From Seohaeicola sp024304985 (GTDB lineage Bacteria; Pseudomonadota; Alphaproteobacteria; Rhodobacterales; Rhodobacteraceae): a stretch of DNA of 64,000 nucleotides. Positions 50,733-59,192 of the stretch are shown here, piece by piece. The first letter of the stretch is position 1. The number at the start of each line of letters is the position of its first letter. The DNA is taken from the NCBI RefSeq assembly GCF_028802875.1, contig NZ_JARAMP010000012.1, positions 1-64,000 on the forward strand. Direction: 5' to 3'. A model generated the notes under the pieces. It was not told where the DNA came from. It worked only from the letters and a program-made list of their open reading frames with translations, and did not search any database. The translations under genes were made by a program, and so were the position numbers.

Positions 50733-52336
50733 CGAAAATGAAATCCCTTCTCGACACCGGGTCCGACGACTTCCGGAAAAACGATGCGCTTTACCGGGAA
50801 AAGGTCGGCGAACTGCATGCGCTTCGGCTGCTACAACGCGTCGGCGGCCCGGAAAATGCGCGGGAACGGCATGTCAGCAAAGGCAAGATCCTGCCGCGCG
50901 AACGGGTCGAGCGGCTGATCGATCCGGGAACGCCCTTTCTCGAAATCGGAGAACTCGCCGGGCTGAACAAATATGAAGGCGTGCCACCCGGTGCAGGGAT
51001 CATCACCGGCATCGGCGTGATCGAGGGACGTCAGTGCATGATAATCGCCAATGACGCTACCGTGAAGGGCGGCACCTATTTCGGCATGACCTGCCGCAAA
51101 CACGTCCGGGCGCAGAAAATCGCCTGGAAAAACCGTCTTCCGGTGATCACCCTGGTCGATTCCGGCGGGGCGTTTCTGCCGGAGCAGGCGAGTATCTTTC
51201 CCGATGAGGGGCAGTTCGGCTCAATCTTCCATCAACAGATCGGCATGTCGGGCGATGGCGTACCGCAGATCGCCGTGGTCATGGGGCCCTGCACCGCGGG
51301 CGGCGCCTATATCCCGGCGCTTTGCGACGAGGTGGTGATCGTGCGCGGTCAGGGCTTCATGTATCTGGGCGGGCCAGAATTGACCTTTGCTGCGACCGGC
51401 GAAAAGGTCGATGCCGAAACGCTGGGCGGCGGCAAGATGCATTCGTCCGTTTCCGGCGTGACAGACCATCTTGCCGAGGATGACGCGCACGCGCTGGCCA
51501 TCACCCGCGAAATCGTCAGCCACCTGGGCGAAAAACCGCAGCCGCGCAAGACGCCGACGTCGCCGCGCCCCCCCGCCTATCCGGTCGAGGAGATCTATGG
51601 CGTCGTCAGCCGAGACCCAAGGGTGCCGACCGACAACCGCGAGATTGTTGCGCGCCTTGTCGATGACAGCGATTTTCACGAGTTCAAGCCACTTTTCGGC
51701 GACACCCTCATGACCGGCTGGGGCCGAATCCATGGCCACGAGGTCGGCATCCTGGCCAACACCGGCGTGCTCTTTGTCGAGGCCGCGCTGAAGGCTACGC
51801 ATTTCATCAATCTCTGCGTCCAGCGCGATATCCCGCTGCTGTTCCTCGCGGATGTGAACGGCTTCATGGTCGGCCGCGACGTCGAGCAGATGGGCATTGC
51901 CAAGGCGGGCGCCAAGATGATCACCGCCATGTCTTCGGCGCGGGTGCCGAAGTTCACCATCATCACCGGCGGCTCTTACGGGGCGGGTTACCTGGCCATG
52001 CTTGGCCGCCCGTTCCAGCCGGACGCGATGTTCGCCTGGCCCACGGGCCGGTCCGCGATCATGGGGCCGGAACAGGCCGCCAGCGTGCTAGCGCAGGTGC
52101 GCGCCCAGATCAACGAACGCGAAGGCAAGAAATGGACACCCGAGGAGGAGGAAACCTTCAAGGCACCAATCCGCAAGGAATACGAAGATTTCCAGGGGGC
52201 CTACAATTTCGCCTCCAACCTCTGGATCGACAGCGTGATCGAGCCTGCCGAGACCCGGGACGTCATGGCGCTGATGCTGGACATCGCTTCGCGCAGGCCC
52301 AAGGTCGAAACGCATTTCGGCGTGTTCAGGATGTGA
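50729..52336 (+). CDS. Acyl-CoA carboxylase carboxyltransferase (beta) subunit, fourth system
   Basis: The 535-residue carboxyltransferase has both halves: IIANDATVKGGTYFGM, DSGGAFLPEQ and GPCTAGGAYIPALCDE, then TGVLFVEAALKATHF and GGSYGAGYLAMLGR. Several normally conserved positions differ from the other three subunits: NTGVLF for NNGxL, VEAALK for NDSSLK, MLGR for MCGR, and GPCTAG for GHCTAG/GGCTAG. These suggest a distinct substrate. It pairs with the fused alpha subunit directly downstream. Confidence 0.93.
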   Translation: MTKMKSLLDTGSDDFRKNDALYREKVGELHALRLLQRVGGPENARERHVSKGKILPRERVERLIDPGTPFLEIGELAGLNKYEGVPPGAGIITGIGVIEGRQCMIIANDATVKGGTYFGMTCRKHVRAQKIAWKNRLPVITLVDSGGAFLPEQASIFPDEGQFGSIFHQQIGMSGDGVPQIAVVMGPCTAGGAYIPALCDEVVIVRGQGFMYLGGPELTFAATGEKVDAETLGGGKMHSSVSGVTDHLAEDDAHALAITREIVSHLGEKPQPRKTPTSPRPPAYPVEEIYGVVSRDPRVPTDNREIVARLVDDSDFHEFKPLFGDTLMTGWGRIHGHEVGILANTGVLFVEAALKATHFINLCVQRDIPLLFLADVNGFMVGRDVEQMGIAKAGAKMITAMSSARVPKFTIITGGSYGAGYLAMLGRPFQPDAMFAWPTGRSAIMGPEQAASVLAQVRAQINEREGKKWTPEEEETFKAPIRKEYEDFQGAYNFASNLWIDSVIEPAETRDVMALMLDIASRRPKVETHFGVFRM

Positions 52337-52346
52337 GGCGCAAACC

Positions 52347-54356
52347 ATGAAAATCAAAACGCTTCTTATCGCCAATCGCGGCGAAATCGCCTGCCGAATC
52401 GCACGCACCGCGCGGGCCAGCGGCATCACCCCTGTTGGCGTGCATTCGCAGGCCGACGCCAACGCCCTTCACGTCCGTGAGATCGGCAAATCTGTCTGCA
52501 TCGGCGCCGGTCCCGCATCCGAGAGCTATCTGAAGATCGACGCAGTCATCGCCGCCGCCAGATCCGTCGGCGCCGATGCGATCCATCCCGGTTACGGCTT
52601 TCTGGCAGAGAACGCAGATTTCGCCCGCGCGGTCGAAGCCGCAGGCATGATCTTCATGGGGCCGACACCGGAAACGCTGGAACGCTTCGGCGACAAGGCC
52701 AGCGCCAAGGACGCGGCGGTTGCTGCCGGCATTCCGGTTGTCTCGGGCGCCCAGGGCGCGCGCTCCAACCCGCAGGAAATCGCACAGGAAGTGCGCAAGA
52801 TGGGCCTACCGGTGCTGCTCAAGGCGGTCGGCGGCGGCGGCGGGCGCGGGCAGCGGCTCGTGACGGTTGAAGCCACGCTTGTGGAGGACATCGAGGGCGC
52901 GCTGCGCGAAGCAAAGTCCACCTTTGGCTCCGAGGGCCTTCTGCTGGAACGCTTCCTGCCCGAGGCACGCCATGTCGAGGTGCAGATCGCGGGCGACGGC
53001 AAGGGCCATGTGCTGCACCTGTTCGAGCGCGACTGCACGCTTCAGCGCCGCCACCAGAAGGTCATCGAAGAGGCCCCGGCTTGGGGCTTGCCTCGCGCGC
53101 TTCTTGACGAGATCGCGCATGACGCGGTGCGCCTGGGCGAAACGCTCAATTATCGCGGCCTGGGCACGGTCGAATTTCTGGTCGCGGGGGACAAGTATTT
53201 CTTTCTGGAGGTGAACCCGCGCATCCAGGTGGAACACCCCGTCACAGAGGCGATCACCGGGCTGGACCTGGTCGCGTTGCACCTGCGCCTTGCGGAGGGC
53301 GCGGGCTTGGGGCTTGTTCAGGAGGATCTGCGGATCAACGGCCACGCCGTCGAGGCGCGGCTTTATGCCGAAGACCCGGCCATGCAATTCGCCCCCTCGA
53401 CGGGCACGCTGACCACGCTCAGCCTGCCCGGCGGCCTGCGGATCGACAGCGGTGTCGAAGAAGGCGACGCGGTGACGCCCTATTACGACCCGATGATCGC
53501 TAAGCTGATCGTTCACGCGCCCGACCGGGAAACCGCCTTGGCGCGGCTGGCGACGGCGCTGGACCATATCGCGGTGGAGGGCGTGGAAACTAACCGTGCC
53601 TTTCTGACGGCGCTAGCGCGAAACCCCGAATTCGGGCAGATGCAGGTTCATACGCGCTGGATCGACGGCCGGCTTGACGCGCTGACACAGCCGGCCCCCC
53701 TTACCCGCCCCGAGCGGTGGAAGGCGGCAGCCGCGATTCTGTTCGTGGCAACGTCGCGCCGCGATGCGGACGTGGATCCCTGGAGCAACCGCGATACCTT
53801 CACCGGCTGGCGGCTTGGCCTGGGTGGAGATGCGGTTGAGGCGGAACAGCGCGTGACGCTCACCGATTCCGCCGGTGCATCGGAGGAATTGCGCGTCGGC
53901 CCTGTCAAACCGGGTGACAAATACACCGTTATTTCGGAAAACGGCGATGCTACCATGTTGACCGCGCGTGAAATCACGCCGGGTCGATGGCGCCTGAGCG
54001 AGGGCGATACCGTCCTTTTGATCGACGCGCGGCTCCACGCCGGGGTGATTGAGATGGACACGCCCGAAGGTCGGCTGATCTTTCGCCCGGCCACGCCGCT
54101 GGCCTTTGCCGGCGGCGATGCGGCAGCGGATCGCGCCGTGGTCTCGCCGCTAACCGGCATGATCGTCGAGATCAAGGTGACCGACGGTCAACCCGTCGCC
54201 GCAGGCGACGTGATCGCGGTCATGGAATCAATGAAACTTGAAATCTCGATCCGCGCTGCCGCAGCCGGTACCGCCAGCAAGATATCCGTCTCGAATGGTG
54301 ACATGGTCAATCGCGGCCAGGTCATCGCCGAGATACTGCCATCCGAGGAGCAATGA
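52347..54356 (+). CDS. Acyl-CoA carboxylase alpha subunit: fused biotin carboxylase, BT and BCCP (fourth system)
   Basis: The 669-residue protein has IANRGEIACRI, HPGYGFLAENADF, ATP loop GGGGGRGQR, EVNPRIQVEHPVTEA and a C-terminal biotinyl domain with ESMKLE (Lys about 630). It carries its own biotin, like the alpha subunit at 4258-6264 and unlike the two split systems. It lies 10 bp after the beta-subunit stop; GAGGCGCAAACC precedes the ATG. The next gene starts 1 bp after its stop. Confidence 0.94.
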   Translation: MKIKTLLIANRGEIACRIARTARASGITPVGVHSQADANALHVREIGKSVCIGAGPASESYLKIDAVIAAARSVGADAIHPGYGFLAENADFARAVEAAGMIFMGPTPETLERFGDKASAKDAAVAAGIPVVSGAQGARSNPQEIAQEVRKMGLPVLLKAVGGGGGRGQRLVTVEATLVEDIEGALREAKSTFGSEGLLLERFLPEARHVEVQIAGDGKGHVLHLFERDCTLQRRHQKVIEEAPAWGLPRALLDEIAHDAVRLGETLNYRGLGTVEFLVAGDKYFFLEVNPRIQVEHPVTEAITGLDLVALHLRLAEGAGLGLVQEDLRINGHAVEARLYAEDPAMQFAPSTGTLTTLSLPGGLRIDSGVEEGDAVTPYYDPMIAKLIVHAPDRETALARLATALDHIAVEGVETNRAFLTALARNPEFGQMQVHTRWIDGRLDALTQPAPLTRPERWKAAAAILFVATSRRDADVDPWSNRDTFTGWRLGLGGDAVEAEQRVTLTDSAGASEELRVGPVKPGDKYTVISENGDATMLTAREITPGRWRLSEGDTVLLIDARLHAGVIEMDTPEGRLIFRPATPLAFAGGDAAADRAVVSPLTGMIVEIKVTDGQPVAAGDVIAVMESMKLEISIRAAAAGTASKISVSNGDMVNRGQVIAEILPSEEQ

Positions 54357-54357
54357 G

Positions 54358-55332
54358 ATGAGCGACTTTCCCAAATTCGTCGAATTTCGTGAGGAAGGCC
54401 CGCGCGAGGGCTTTCAGATCGAAAAGAAGATCTATCCGATCGAACAGCGGATCGAACTGATCGACATGCTCAGCGACACCGGTCTGAAGCGCATTCAGGT
54501 TGGCAGCTTTGTCAGCCCGAAATACGTGCCGCAGATGGCGGACACCGGGGAGTTGTTCCAGCGTATCAAGCGCAAGCCGGGCGTGAATTACACGTCACTA
54601 TGGCTGAACGACAAAGGGTTTCGCAAGGCCCTGACGGCGCATGAGGTCGATATCGACCCGCGCCTGCTGTTTTATCCTTCCGAGGCGTTTGCCCAATCGA
54701 ACAACAATTGTTCCTCCGCGGAAATGCGGGAAAAACAACGCGACTGGGTTCGTCTTTACAAGGAAGAGGGATATACGATCGACGCGGCCTATGTGATGAC
54801 GGCCTTCGGCTGCAATCTCGAAGGCCCCATCCCGCAAGAGCGCATCTTGGACGATTTCCGCTTCGTTCTTCAGCTGTGCGAAGAAGAGGACATCCCCGTA
54901 CCGATCCTTGTGATCGCCGATACAATGGGCTGGGGCAACCCCGAGGCTGTCAAACGAATGATCGGCGCGCTGCGGGAACTGGCACCCAGTGCCCGCATCG
55001 GGATGCATATTATCGGGATGCATATTCATGACACGCGCGGGCTTGGCATCGCCAATCTCCATGCCGCCCTGTCGATGGGCGTGGACATGTTCGAAAGTTC
55101 GGTCGCCGGTCTTGGCGGCTGTCCTTTCGCGGGCCACGGCCACGCCCGCGCCGCAGGAAATGTCTGCACTGAGGATGCGGTGTTCCTGTGCCACGAGCTT
55201 GGCATCGAAACCGGCATTGATCTGGACAAGCTGATCGCAGCGGCGGTCAAGGCGGAAGAGATCATCGGCGTGCCTCTCATGGGCCGGGTCATGCATACCG
55301 GCGGGCTCGACAAGTACCGCAAGGCAAACTGA
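54358..55332 (+). CDS. HMG-CoA lyase-like enzyme (DRE-TIM metallolyase)
   Basis: The 324-residue TIM-barrel lyase has the HMG-CoA lyase signature GLGGCPFAGHG with Cys255, the metal-binding HIHD (222-225) and VGSFVSPKYVPQMAD. The N-terminal motif reads GPREGFQ where HMG-CoA lyases have GPRDGLQ, replacing the metal-binding Asp by Glu. Residues 214-223 contain a perfect duplication (IGMHI twice) caused by a 15-bp tandem repeat. The family cleaves 3-hydroxy-3-methylglutaryl-type CoA esters into acetoacetate (or a 3-oxoacid) and acetyl-CoA. Immediate coupling to the carboxylase genes supports a role in LiuE-like cleavage of the carboxylated, hydrated intermediate. Confidence 0.87.
   Translation: MSDFPKFVEFREEGPREGFQIEKKIYPIEQRIELIDMLSDTGLKRIQVGSFVSPKYVPQMADTGELFQRIKRKPGVNYTSLWLNDKGFRKALTAHEVDIDPRLLFYPSEAFAQSNNNCSSAEMREKQRDWVRLYKEEGYTIDAAYVMTAFGCNLEGPIPQERILDDFRFVLQLCEEEDIPVPILVIADTMGWGNPEAVKRMIGALRELAPSARIGMHIIGMHIHDTRGLGIANLHAALSMGVDMFESSVAGLGGCPFAGHGHARAAGNVCTEDAVFLCHELGIETGIDLDKLIAAAVKAEEIIGVPLMGRVMHTGGLDKYRKAN
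54997..55026 (+). repeat. Perfect 15-bp tandem duplication inside the lyase gene
   Basis: The unit atcgggatgcatatt occurs twice in a row (54997-55011 and 55012-55026), adding five residues next to the metal-binding HIHD strand. The reading frame is kept. Confidence 0.93.
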
Positions 55333-55344
55333 GGAGGGATGAAG

Positions 55345-56259
55345 ATGGCGAAGGCGCTTGACGGAAAAGTGGTTCTGGTCACCGGCGCGGGTGGCGGTAT
55401 CGGCCGCGATATCGCGCTGATGGCGGCGTCCGAAGGGGCGGCGGTGGTAGTCAATGATCTGGGGGCGTCCCTGAAAGGCACCGGCCAGACCGAAAGCGCC
55501 GCTCAGGCCGTCGTCGCAGAGATCAAAGCCGCCGGAGGTGATGCGATCGCCGATGGCGGTTCGGTCACCGACCCCGAGGCCGCGCGTGCGATGATCGAGG
55601 CCGGTGTCAAGGAATTCGGTCGCATTGACGCGGTGGTCAACAACGCAGGCATCCTGCGCGACGGGTTTTTCCACAAGATGACACACGAGGATTTCGATGC
55701 GGTGGTGAAGGTCCATCTTTATGGTGCCTTCAATACCAGCCGCGCTGCCGCCGATTATTTCCGCGAACAGGAAGGCGGCGCTCTGGTTCACATGACCTCG
55801 ACCTCGGGTCTGATCGGCAATCTGGCGCAGGCCAATTATGCGTCTGCCAAATTGGGCATCGCCGCCTTGTCGAAATCGATTGCGCTCGACCTGAAGCGGT
55901 GGAACGTGCGGTCGAACTGCATCGCGCCCTTCGCCTGGAGCCGGATGATCTCGTCTATCAAGACAGACACCCCGGAACAGGTGGCGCGGGTCGAGAAGAT
56001 CAAGCAGATGACCCCTGCAAAAGTTGCGCCGATGGCCTGTTTCCTGATGAGCGACCACGCGGCTGACGTGTCCGGACAAGTCTTTGCGGTTCGCAAGAAC
56101 GAGATCTTCCTGTTCAACCAGCCCCGCCCGGTGCGGTCGGTTCATTCCGGCGAGGGCTGGACAGCGGATGAAATCGCCGAGCGCGCCATGCCCACGCTCA
56201 GATCGCAGTTCACACCGCTCGAAGTGTCGGCGGACGTCTTTTCGTGGGATCCGGTCTGA
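55345..56259 (+). CDS. SDR of the multifunctional-enzyme type-2 (3-hydroxyacyl-CoA dehydrogenase) type
   Basis: The 304-residue SDR has GAGGGIGRDIALMAA, Asp in VVNDLGAS (NAD preference), NNAGILRDGFFHKMT, STSGLIGNLAQANYASAKLG with the catalytic Ser and Tyr-x3-Lys, and a ~50-residue C-terminal extension after the Rossmann core. The VNDLG and NNAGILRD blocks are characteristic of the peroxisomal MFE-2/HSD17B4 dehydrogenase domain. The ATG at 55345 with GGAGG at good spacing is preferred over 55339. It likely oxidises a branched 3-hydroxyacyl-CoA. Confidence 0.88.
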   Translation: MAKALDGKVVLVTGAGGGIGRDIALMAASEGAAVVVNDLGASLKGTGQTESAAQAVVAEIKAAGGDAIADGGSVTDPEAARAMIEAGVKEFGRIDAVVNNAGILRDGFFHKMTHEDFDAVVKVHLYGAFNTSRAAADYFREQEGGALVHMTSTSGLIGNLAQANYASAKLGIAALSKSIALDLKRWNVRSNCIAPFAWSRMISSIKTDTPEQVARVEKIKQMTPAKVAPMACFLMSDHAADVSGQVFAVRKNEIFLFNQPRPVRSVHSGEGWTADEIAERAMPTLRSQFTPLEVSADVFSWDPV

Positions 56260-57053
56260 TGGGAAAACGCAAGGAAAAGATTAGCTCGAACATCGCCTGG
56301 AGCACGCCGGACAAGATCTGCGTGCGGGGCCTTGATCTGCCGAACGAGATTCTGGGCCACATGAACCTAGGCGATCTCGCCTTTCTGCAACTGACGGGCC
56401 GCAAGGCCACGCCAGAGGAAAGCCGGGTCTTCAACGCCATCATCATCACCCTGGTGGAGCATGGCATCACGCCCTCGGCGCTGGCCGCGCGCATGACTTA
56501 TATGGGCGCACCGGAATCGCTTCAGGCGGCGGTGGCGGCGGGACTGTGCGGGCTGGGCACGGTTTTTGTCGGCTCGATGGAGGGCGCCTCAAAAATGCTC
56601 TACGAGGCGCTGCCGCAGGACAGGCGCGGCATCGGCGCCGATCTGGATGCCATAGCGCTGGAAACGGTTGAGAAGTTCCACGCCCGCAAGGCCATCGTGC
56701 CGGGGCTGGGCCACCCGGTTCACAAGCCGGTCGATCCGCGCACACCGCGCCTGTTCCAGATCGCAGCCGAGAACGGCAAATCCGGTCAATACATCGAGTT
56801 GATCCAGAAAATTCAGGGCGTGGCCGAGGCGAGATCGGGCAAGATGCTGCCGATCAACGCTACCGGTGCCATCGGCGCGATCTGCTGCGAATTCGGCTTT
56901 CCGTGGAAGATCGTGCGCGGCTTTGGGGTGATGGCGCGGGCCATCGGGCTGGTCGGCCATATCCTTGAGGAAAGCGAAAACCCAATTTCCTATGAGCTGT
57001 GGCAGCGTGCCGAGCAGGAAATCCTTGAAACCTCGGGACCGGGAGCGAAATAA
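56259..57053 (+). CDS. Citrate-synthase-fold lyase (citryl-CoA lyase-like)
   Basis: The 264-residue protein is much shorter than citrate synthase and matches the compact citryl-CoA lyase group. It has a catalytic His in VEHGITPSALAAR (His68) and a second in PGLGHPVHKPVDPR (His152). The third catalytic position, usually Asp in NxDGA, is Thr here (INATGAIGA, residues 199-205). The family makes or breaks a C-C bond between an acetyl-CoA-type enolate and a carbonyl. The start shares a base with the SDR stop. Its place beside an HMG-CoA-lyase-like gene suggests it acts on a related carboxylated, hydroxylated acyl-CoA. Confidence 0.85.
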   Translation: MGKRKEKISSNIAWSTPDKICVRGLDLPNEILGHMNLGDLAFLQLTGRKATPEESRVFNAIIITLVEHGITPSALAARMTYMGAPESLQAAVAAGLCGLGTVFVGSMEGASKMLYEALPQDRRGIGADLDAIALETVEKFHARKAIVPGLGHPVHKPVDPRTPRLFQIAAENGKSGQYIELIQKIQGVAEARSGKMLPINATGAIGAICCEFGFPWKIVRGFGVMARAIGLVGHILEESENPISYELWQRAEQEILETSGPGAK

Positions 57054-57056
57054 ACG

Positions 57057-58220
57057 ATGCAGACATCAGCCCCCGACACCCATGGCGACCTGCGCGATGC
57101 CCTGCGCGCGCTTTGTGCACAGTTCCCGCCGCAATATCATCGAAAGTTCGGCGAGAACGAAACCTACCCCGAGGAATTTGTCGATGCGCTGACCCGCGAG
57201 GGCTGGCTCGCCGCGATGATCCCCGAGGAATACGGCGGATCGGGCCTGGGTCTGACCGAAGCCTCGATCATCATGGAAGAGGTGAACCGCTGCGGTGGCA
57301 ACGCGGGCCACTGCCATGGGCAGATGTATAACATGGGCACGCTTCTGCGGCACGGCTCGGACGAGCAGAAGCAGAAATACCTACCCGCCATCGCCAGCGG
57401 CGCGCTGCGCCTGCAGTCCATGGCCGTGACCGAGCCGACGACCGGGACCGACACCACCAAGCTCAAGACTACAGCGGTCAGGAAGGGCGACCGCTATGTG
57501 ATCAACGGCCAGAAGGTCTGGATCAGCCGCATTCAACATTCGGACCTGATGATCCTGCTGGCCCGCACCACACCGTTGAAAGATGTCAAGAAGAAGTCCC
57601 AGGGCCTGTCGATCTTCATGGTTGATCTGAAAGAGGCCATCGGCAATGGCATGGAGGTGCGCCCCATCGCCAACATGCCGGGCCACGAAACCAATGAAGT
57701 GTTCTTCGACAACCTGGAGATTCCCGCCGAGAACCTGATCGGAACCGAAGGCCGCGGATTTTACCACATTCTTGACGGGCTCAACGCCGAGCGCACGCTG
57801 ATCGCCGGGGAATGTATCGGGGACGGATACTGGTTTGTGGACAAGGCCCGCGCCTATGCCGGCGAGCGTATTGTCTTCGATCGCCCGATCGGTCAGAATC
57901 AGGGCGTGCAGTTTCCTATCGCCAAGGCCTATGTGAACGTCGAGGCCGCCAACCTGATGCGCTTCGAGGCCGCAAGACGCTTTGACGCCGGGCAGGATTG
58001 CGGGGCACAGGCGAACATGGCAAAACTACTGGCCGCCGATGCCAGCTGGGAAGCGGCCAATGCCTGCATCCAGACTCATGGCGGCTTCGGCTTTGCGCGC
58101 GAATACGATGTCGAGCGCAAGTTCCGCGAGGCCCGACTGTATCAGGTGGCCCCGATCTCGACCAACCTCATCCTGTCCTATGTCGGCGAGCATATCCTGG
58201 GTATGCCGCGGTCGTTCTGA
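57057..58220 (+). CDS. Acyl-CoA dehydrogenase
   Basis: The 387-residue flavoenzyme has MIPEEYGGSGLGLTEASIIM, AVTEPTTGTDTTKLK, QKVWISRIQHSD, GLNAERTLIAGECIG (Glu at the isovaleryl-type position) and IQTHGGFGFAREYDVERKFREAR. It ends GEHILGMPRSF. The first FAD motif is altered (TEPTTGTDT for TEPGAGSD), as in some bacterial dehydrogenases of branched or bulky acyl-CoAs. It starts 3 bp after the lyase stop and is followed by the MaoC-like gene. Confidence 0.9.
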   Translation: MQTSAPDTHGDLRDALRALCAQFPPQYHRKFGENETYPEEFVDALTREGWLAAMIPEEYGGSGLGLTEASIIMEEVNRCGGNAGHCHGQMYNMGTLLRHGSDEQKQKYLPAIASGALRLQSMAVTEPTTGTDTTKLKTTAVRKGDRYVINGQKVWISRIQHSDLMILLARTTPLKDVKKKSQGLSIFMVDLKEAIGNGMEVRPIANMPGHETNEVFFDNLEIPAENLIGTEGRGFYHILDGLNAERTLIAGECIGDGYWFVDKARAYAGERIVFDRPIGQNQGVQFPIAKAYVNVEAANLMRFEAARRFDAGQDCGAQANMAKLLAADASWEAANACIQTHGGFGFAREYDVERKFREARLYQVAPISTNLILSYVGEHILGMPRSF

Positions 58221-58231
58221 GGCCAGGGACC

Positions 58232-59071
58232 ATGAATGAGATCGACCTTGACGCGCTGGCACCCTGGCTAGGACGCACTGAAACCAAAGAAGACGTCCTG
58301 ACGCACGGTCTGATCGACAAATTCCGTGCCACGTTCGGTCCGCATCTTTGGGGCGGAGCAGGTGATGTCCCGCTGGGGGTTCATTGGTGTATTGCCCTTG
58401 ATACCGTGCCAGCTGCCGCCCTGTCAGACGATGGCCATGCCGCAAGGGGTGGATTTCTGCCCCCTGTCCCGCTGCCCGCCCGCATGTGGGCCGGCGGCGA
58501 TGTTACACATTTCACGCCGCTGACGATCGGCGAAGCCGTCACCCGCCGCTCGGTGATCGGGGATATAACAGCCAAGCAGGGCCACAGCGGAACGTTGGTC
58601 TTTGTGACCGTAGAACACGAGTATTCGAGCGGCGGCCGGCTTTGTATTCGGGAGAAGCAATCGATTGTCTATCGTGAGATTTCTGTGCCCCGCCCGGTCA
58701 AGAACGCACCTGACGCGGTTGACCCCACCACGCTCAGATCGAGCCTTGCACCGGATCCGGTGCTGCTGTTTCGCTATTCGGCGCTGACGTTCAATGCCCA
58801 TCGCATCCACTATGACCACGTCTACGCCACCGAAACCGAAGCCTATGCCGGGCTTGTTGTGCATGGCCCATTGCAGGCGACGCTTCTTCTGAATCTGGCG
58901 GCGGAAGCCTTGAAGTCGTCGCCCCACCGGTTTTCTTTCCGGGGACTTGCACCGCTGACCCTGCCCTGCGAATTGCAGTTGCATAGAGAAGGGGCCGAAA
59001 CCTCCGGGACAGTCTGGTGTCAGGATCAAAACGGTCTTCGAAGTTTTACCGCAGAATACGCGACTGTCTGA
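58232..59071 (+). CDS. MaoC/FAS1-type dehydratase domain protein (mesaconyl-C4-CoA hydratase-like, double hot dog)
   Basis: The 279-residue protein has two hot-dog folds. The second carries the hydratase motif FRYSALTFNAHRIHYDHVYA with the Asp/His pair, followed by YAGLVVHGPLQATLL. This arrangement is typical of HTD2/mesaconyl-C4-CoA hydratase relatives, which add or remove water on 2-enoyl-CoAs. The first half includes MWAGGDVTHFTPLTIGE. The start at 58232 is 11 bp after the dehydrogenase stop. It ends the 11-gene operon, offering a second hydratase chemistry beside the crotonases. Confidence 0.87.
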   Translation: MNEIDLDALAPWLGRTETKEDVLTHGLIDKFRATFGPHLWGGAGDVPLGVHWCIALDTVPAAALSDDGHAARGGFLPPVPLPARMWAGGDVTHFTPLTIGEAVTRRSVIGDITAKQGHSGTLVFVTVEHEYSSGGRLCIREKQSIVYREISVPRPVKNAPDAVDPTTLRSSLAPDPVLLFRYSALTFNAHRIHYDHVYATETEAYAGLVVHGPLQATLLLNLAAEALKSSPHRFSFRGLAPLTLPCELQLHREGAETSGTVWCQDQNGLRSFTAEYATV

Positions 59072-59113
59072 GCGGTTCTGCTTGGCGGCGGATTCAATTG
59101 TTGATTTAACTTT

Positions 59114-59127
59114 CTAACATATGTTAG
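59114..59127. promoter_or_regulatory. Symmetric operator upstream of the second Liv-ligase operon
   Basis: CTAAC-atat-GTTAG is a perfect 14-bp palindrome 79 bp upstream of the leader frame at 59193. It has the same ATAT centre as the sites at 11575 and 31124 but a symmetric right half. Confidence 0.8.
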
Positions 59128-59192
59128 GTATCAGAAAGCGGCTTGGCACCTCCGGCAAGCAGCCCTCTGAAATAAGAGGTGGGAGGAGAAAA

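Noticed and set aside
54598..56145. 515-codon minus-strand frame opposite the lyase and SDR genes
   Set aside because: It spans two well-supported plus-strand genes and their junction and has no coherent protein features.
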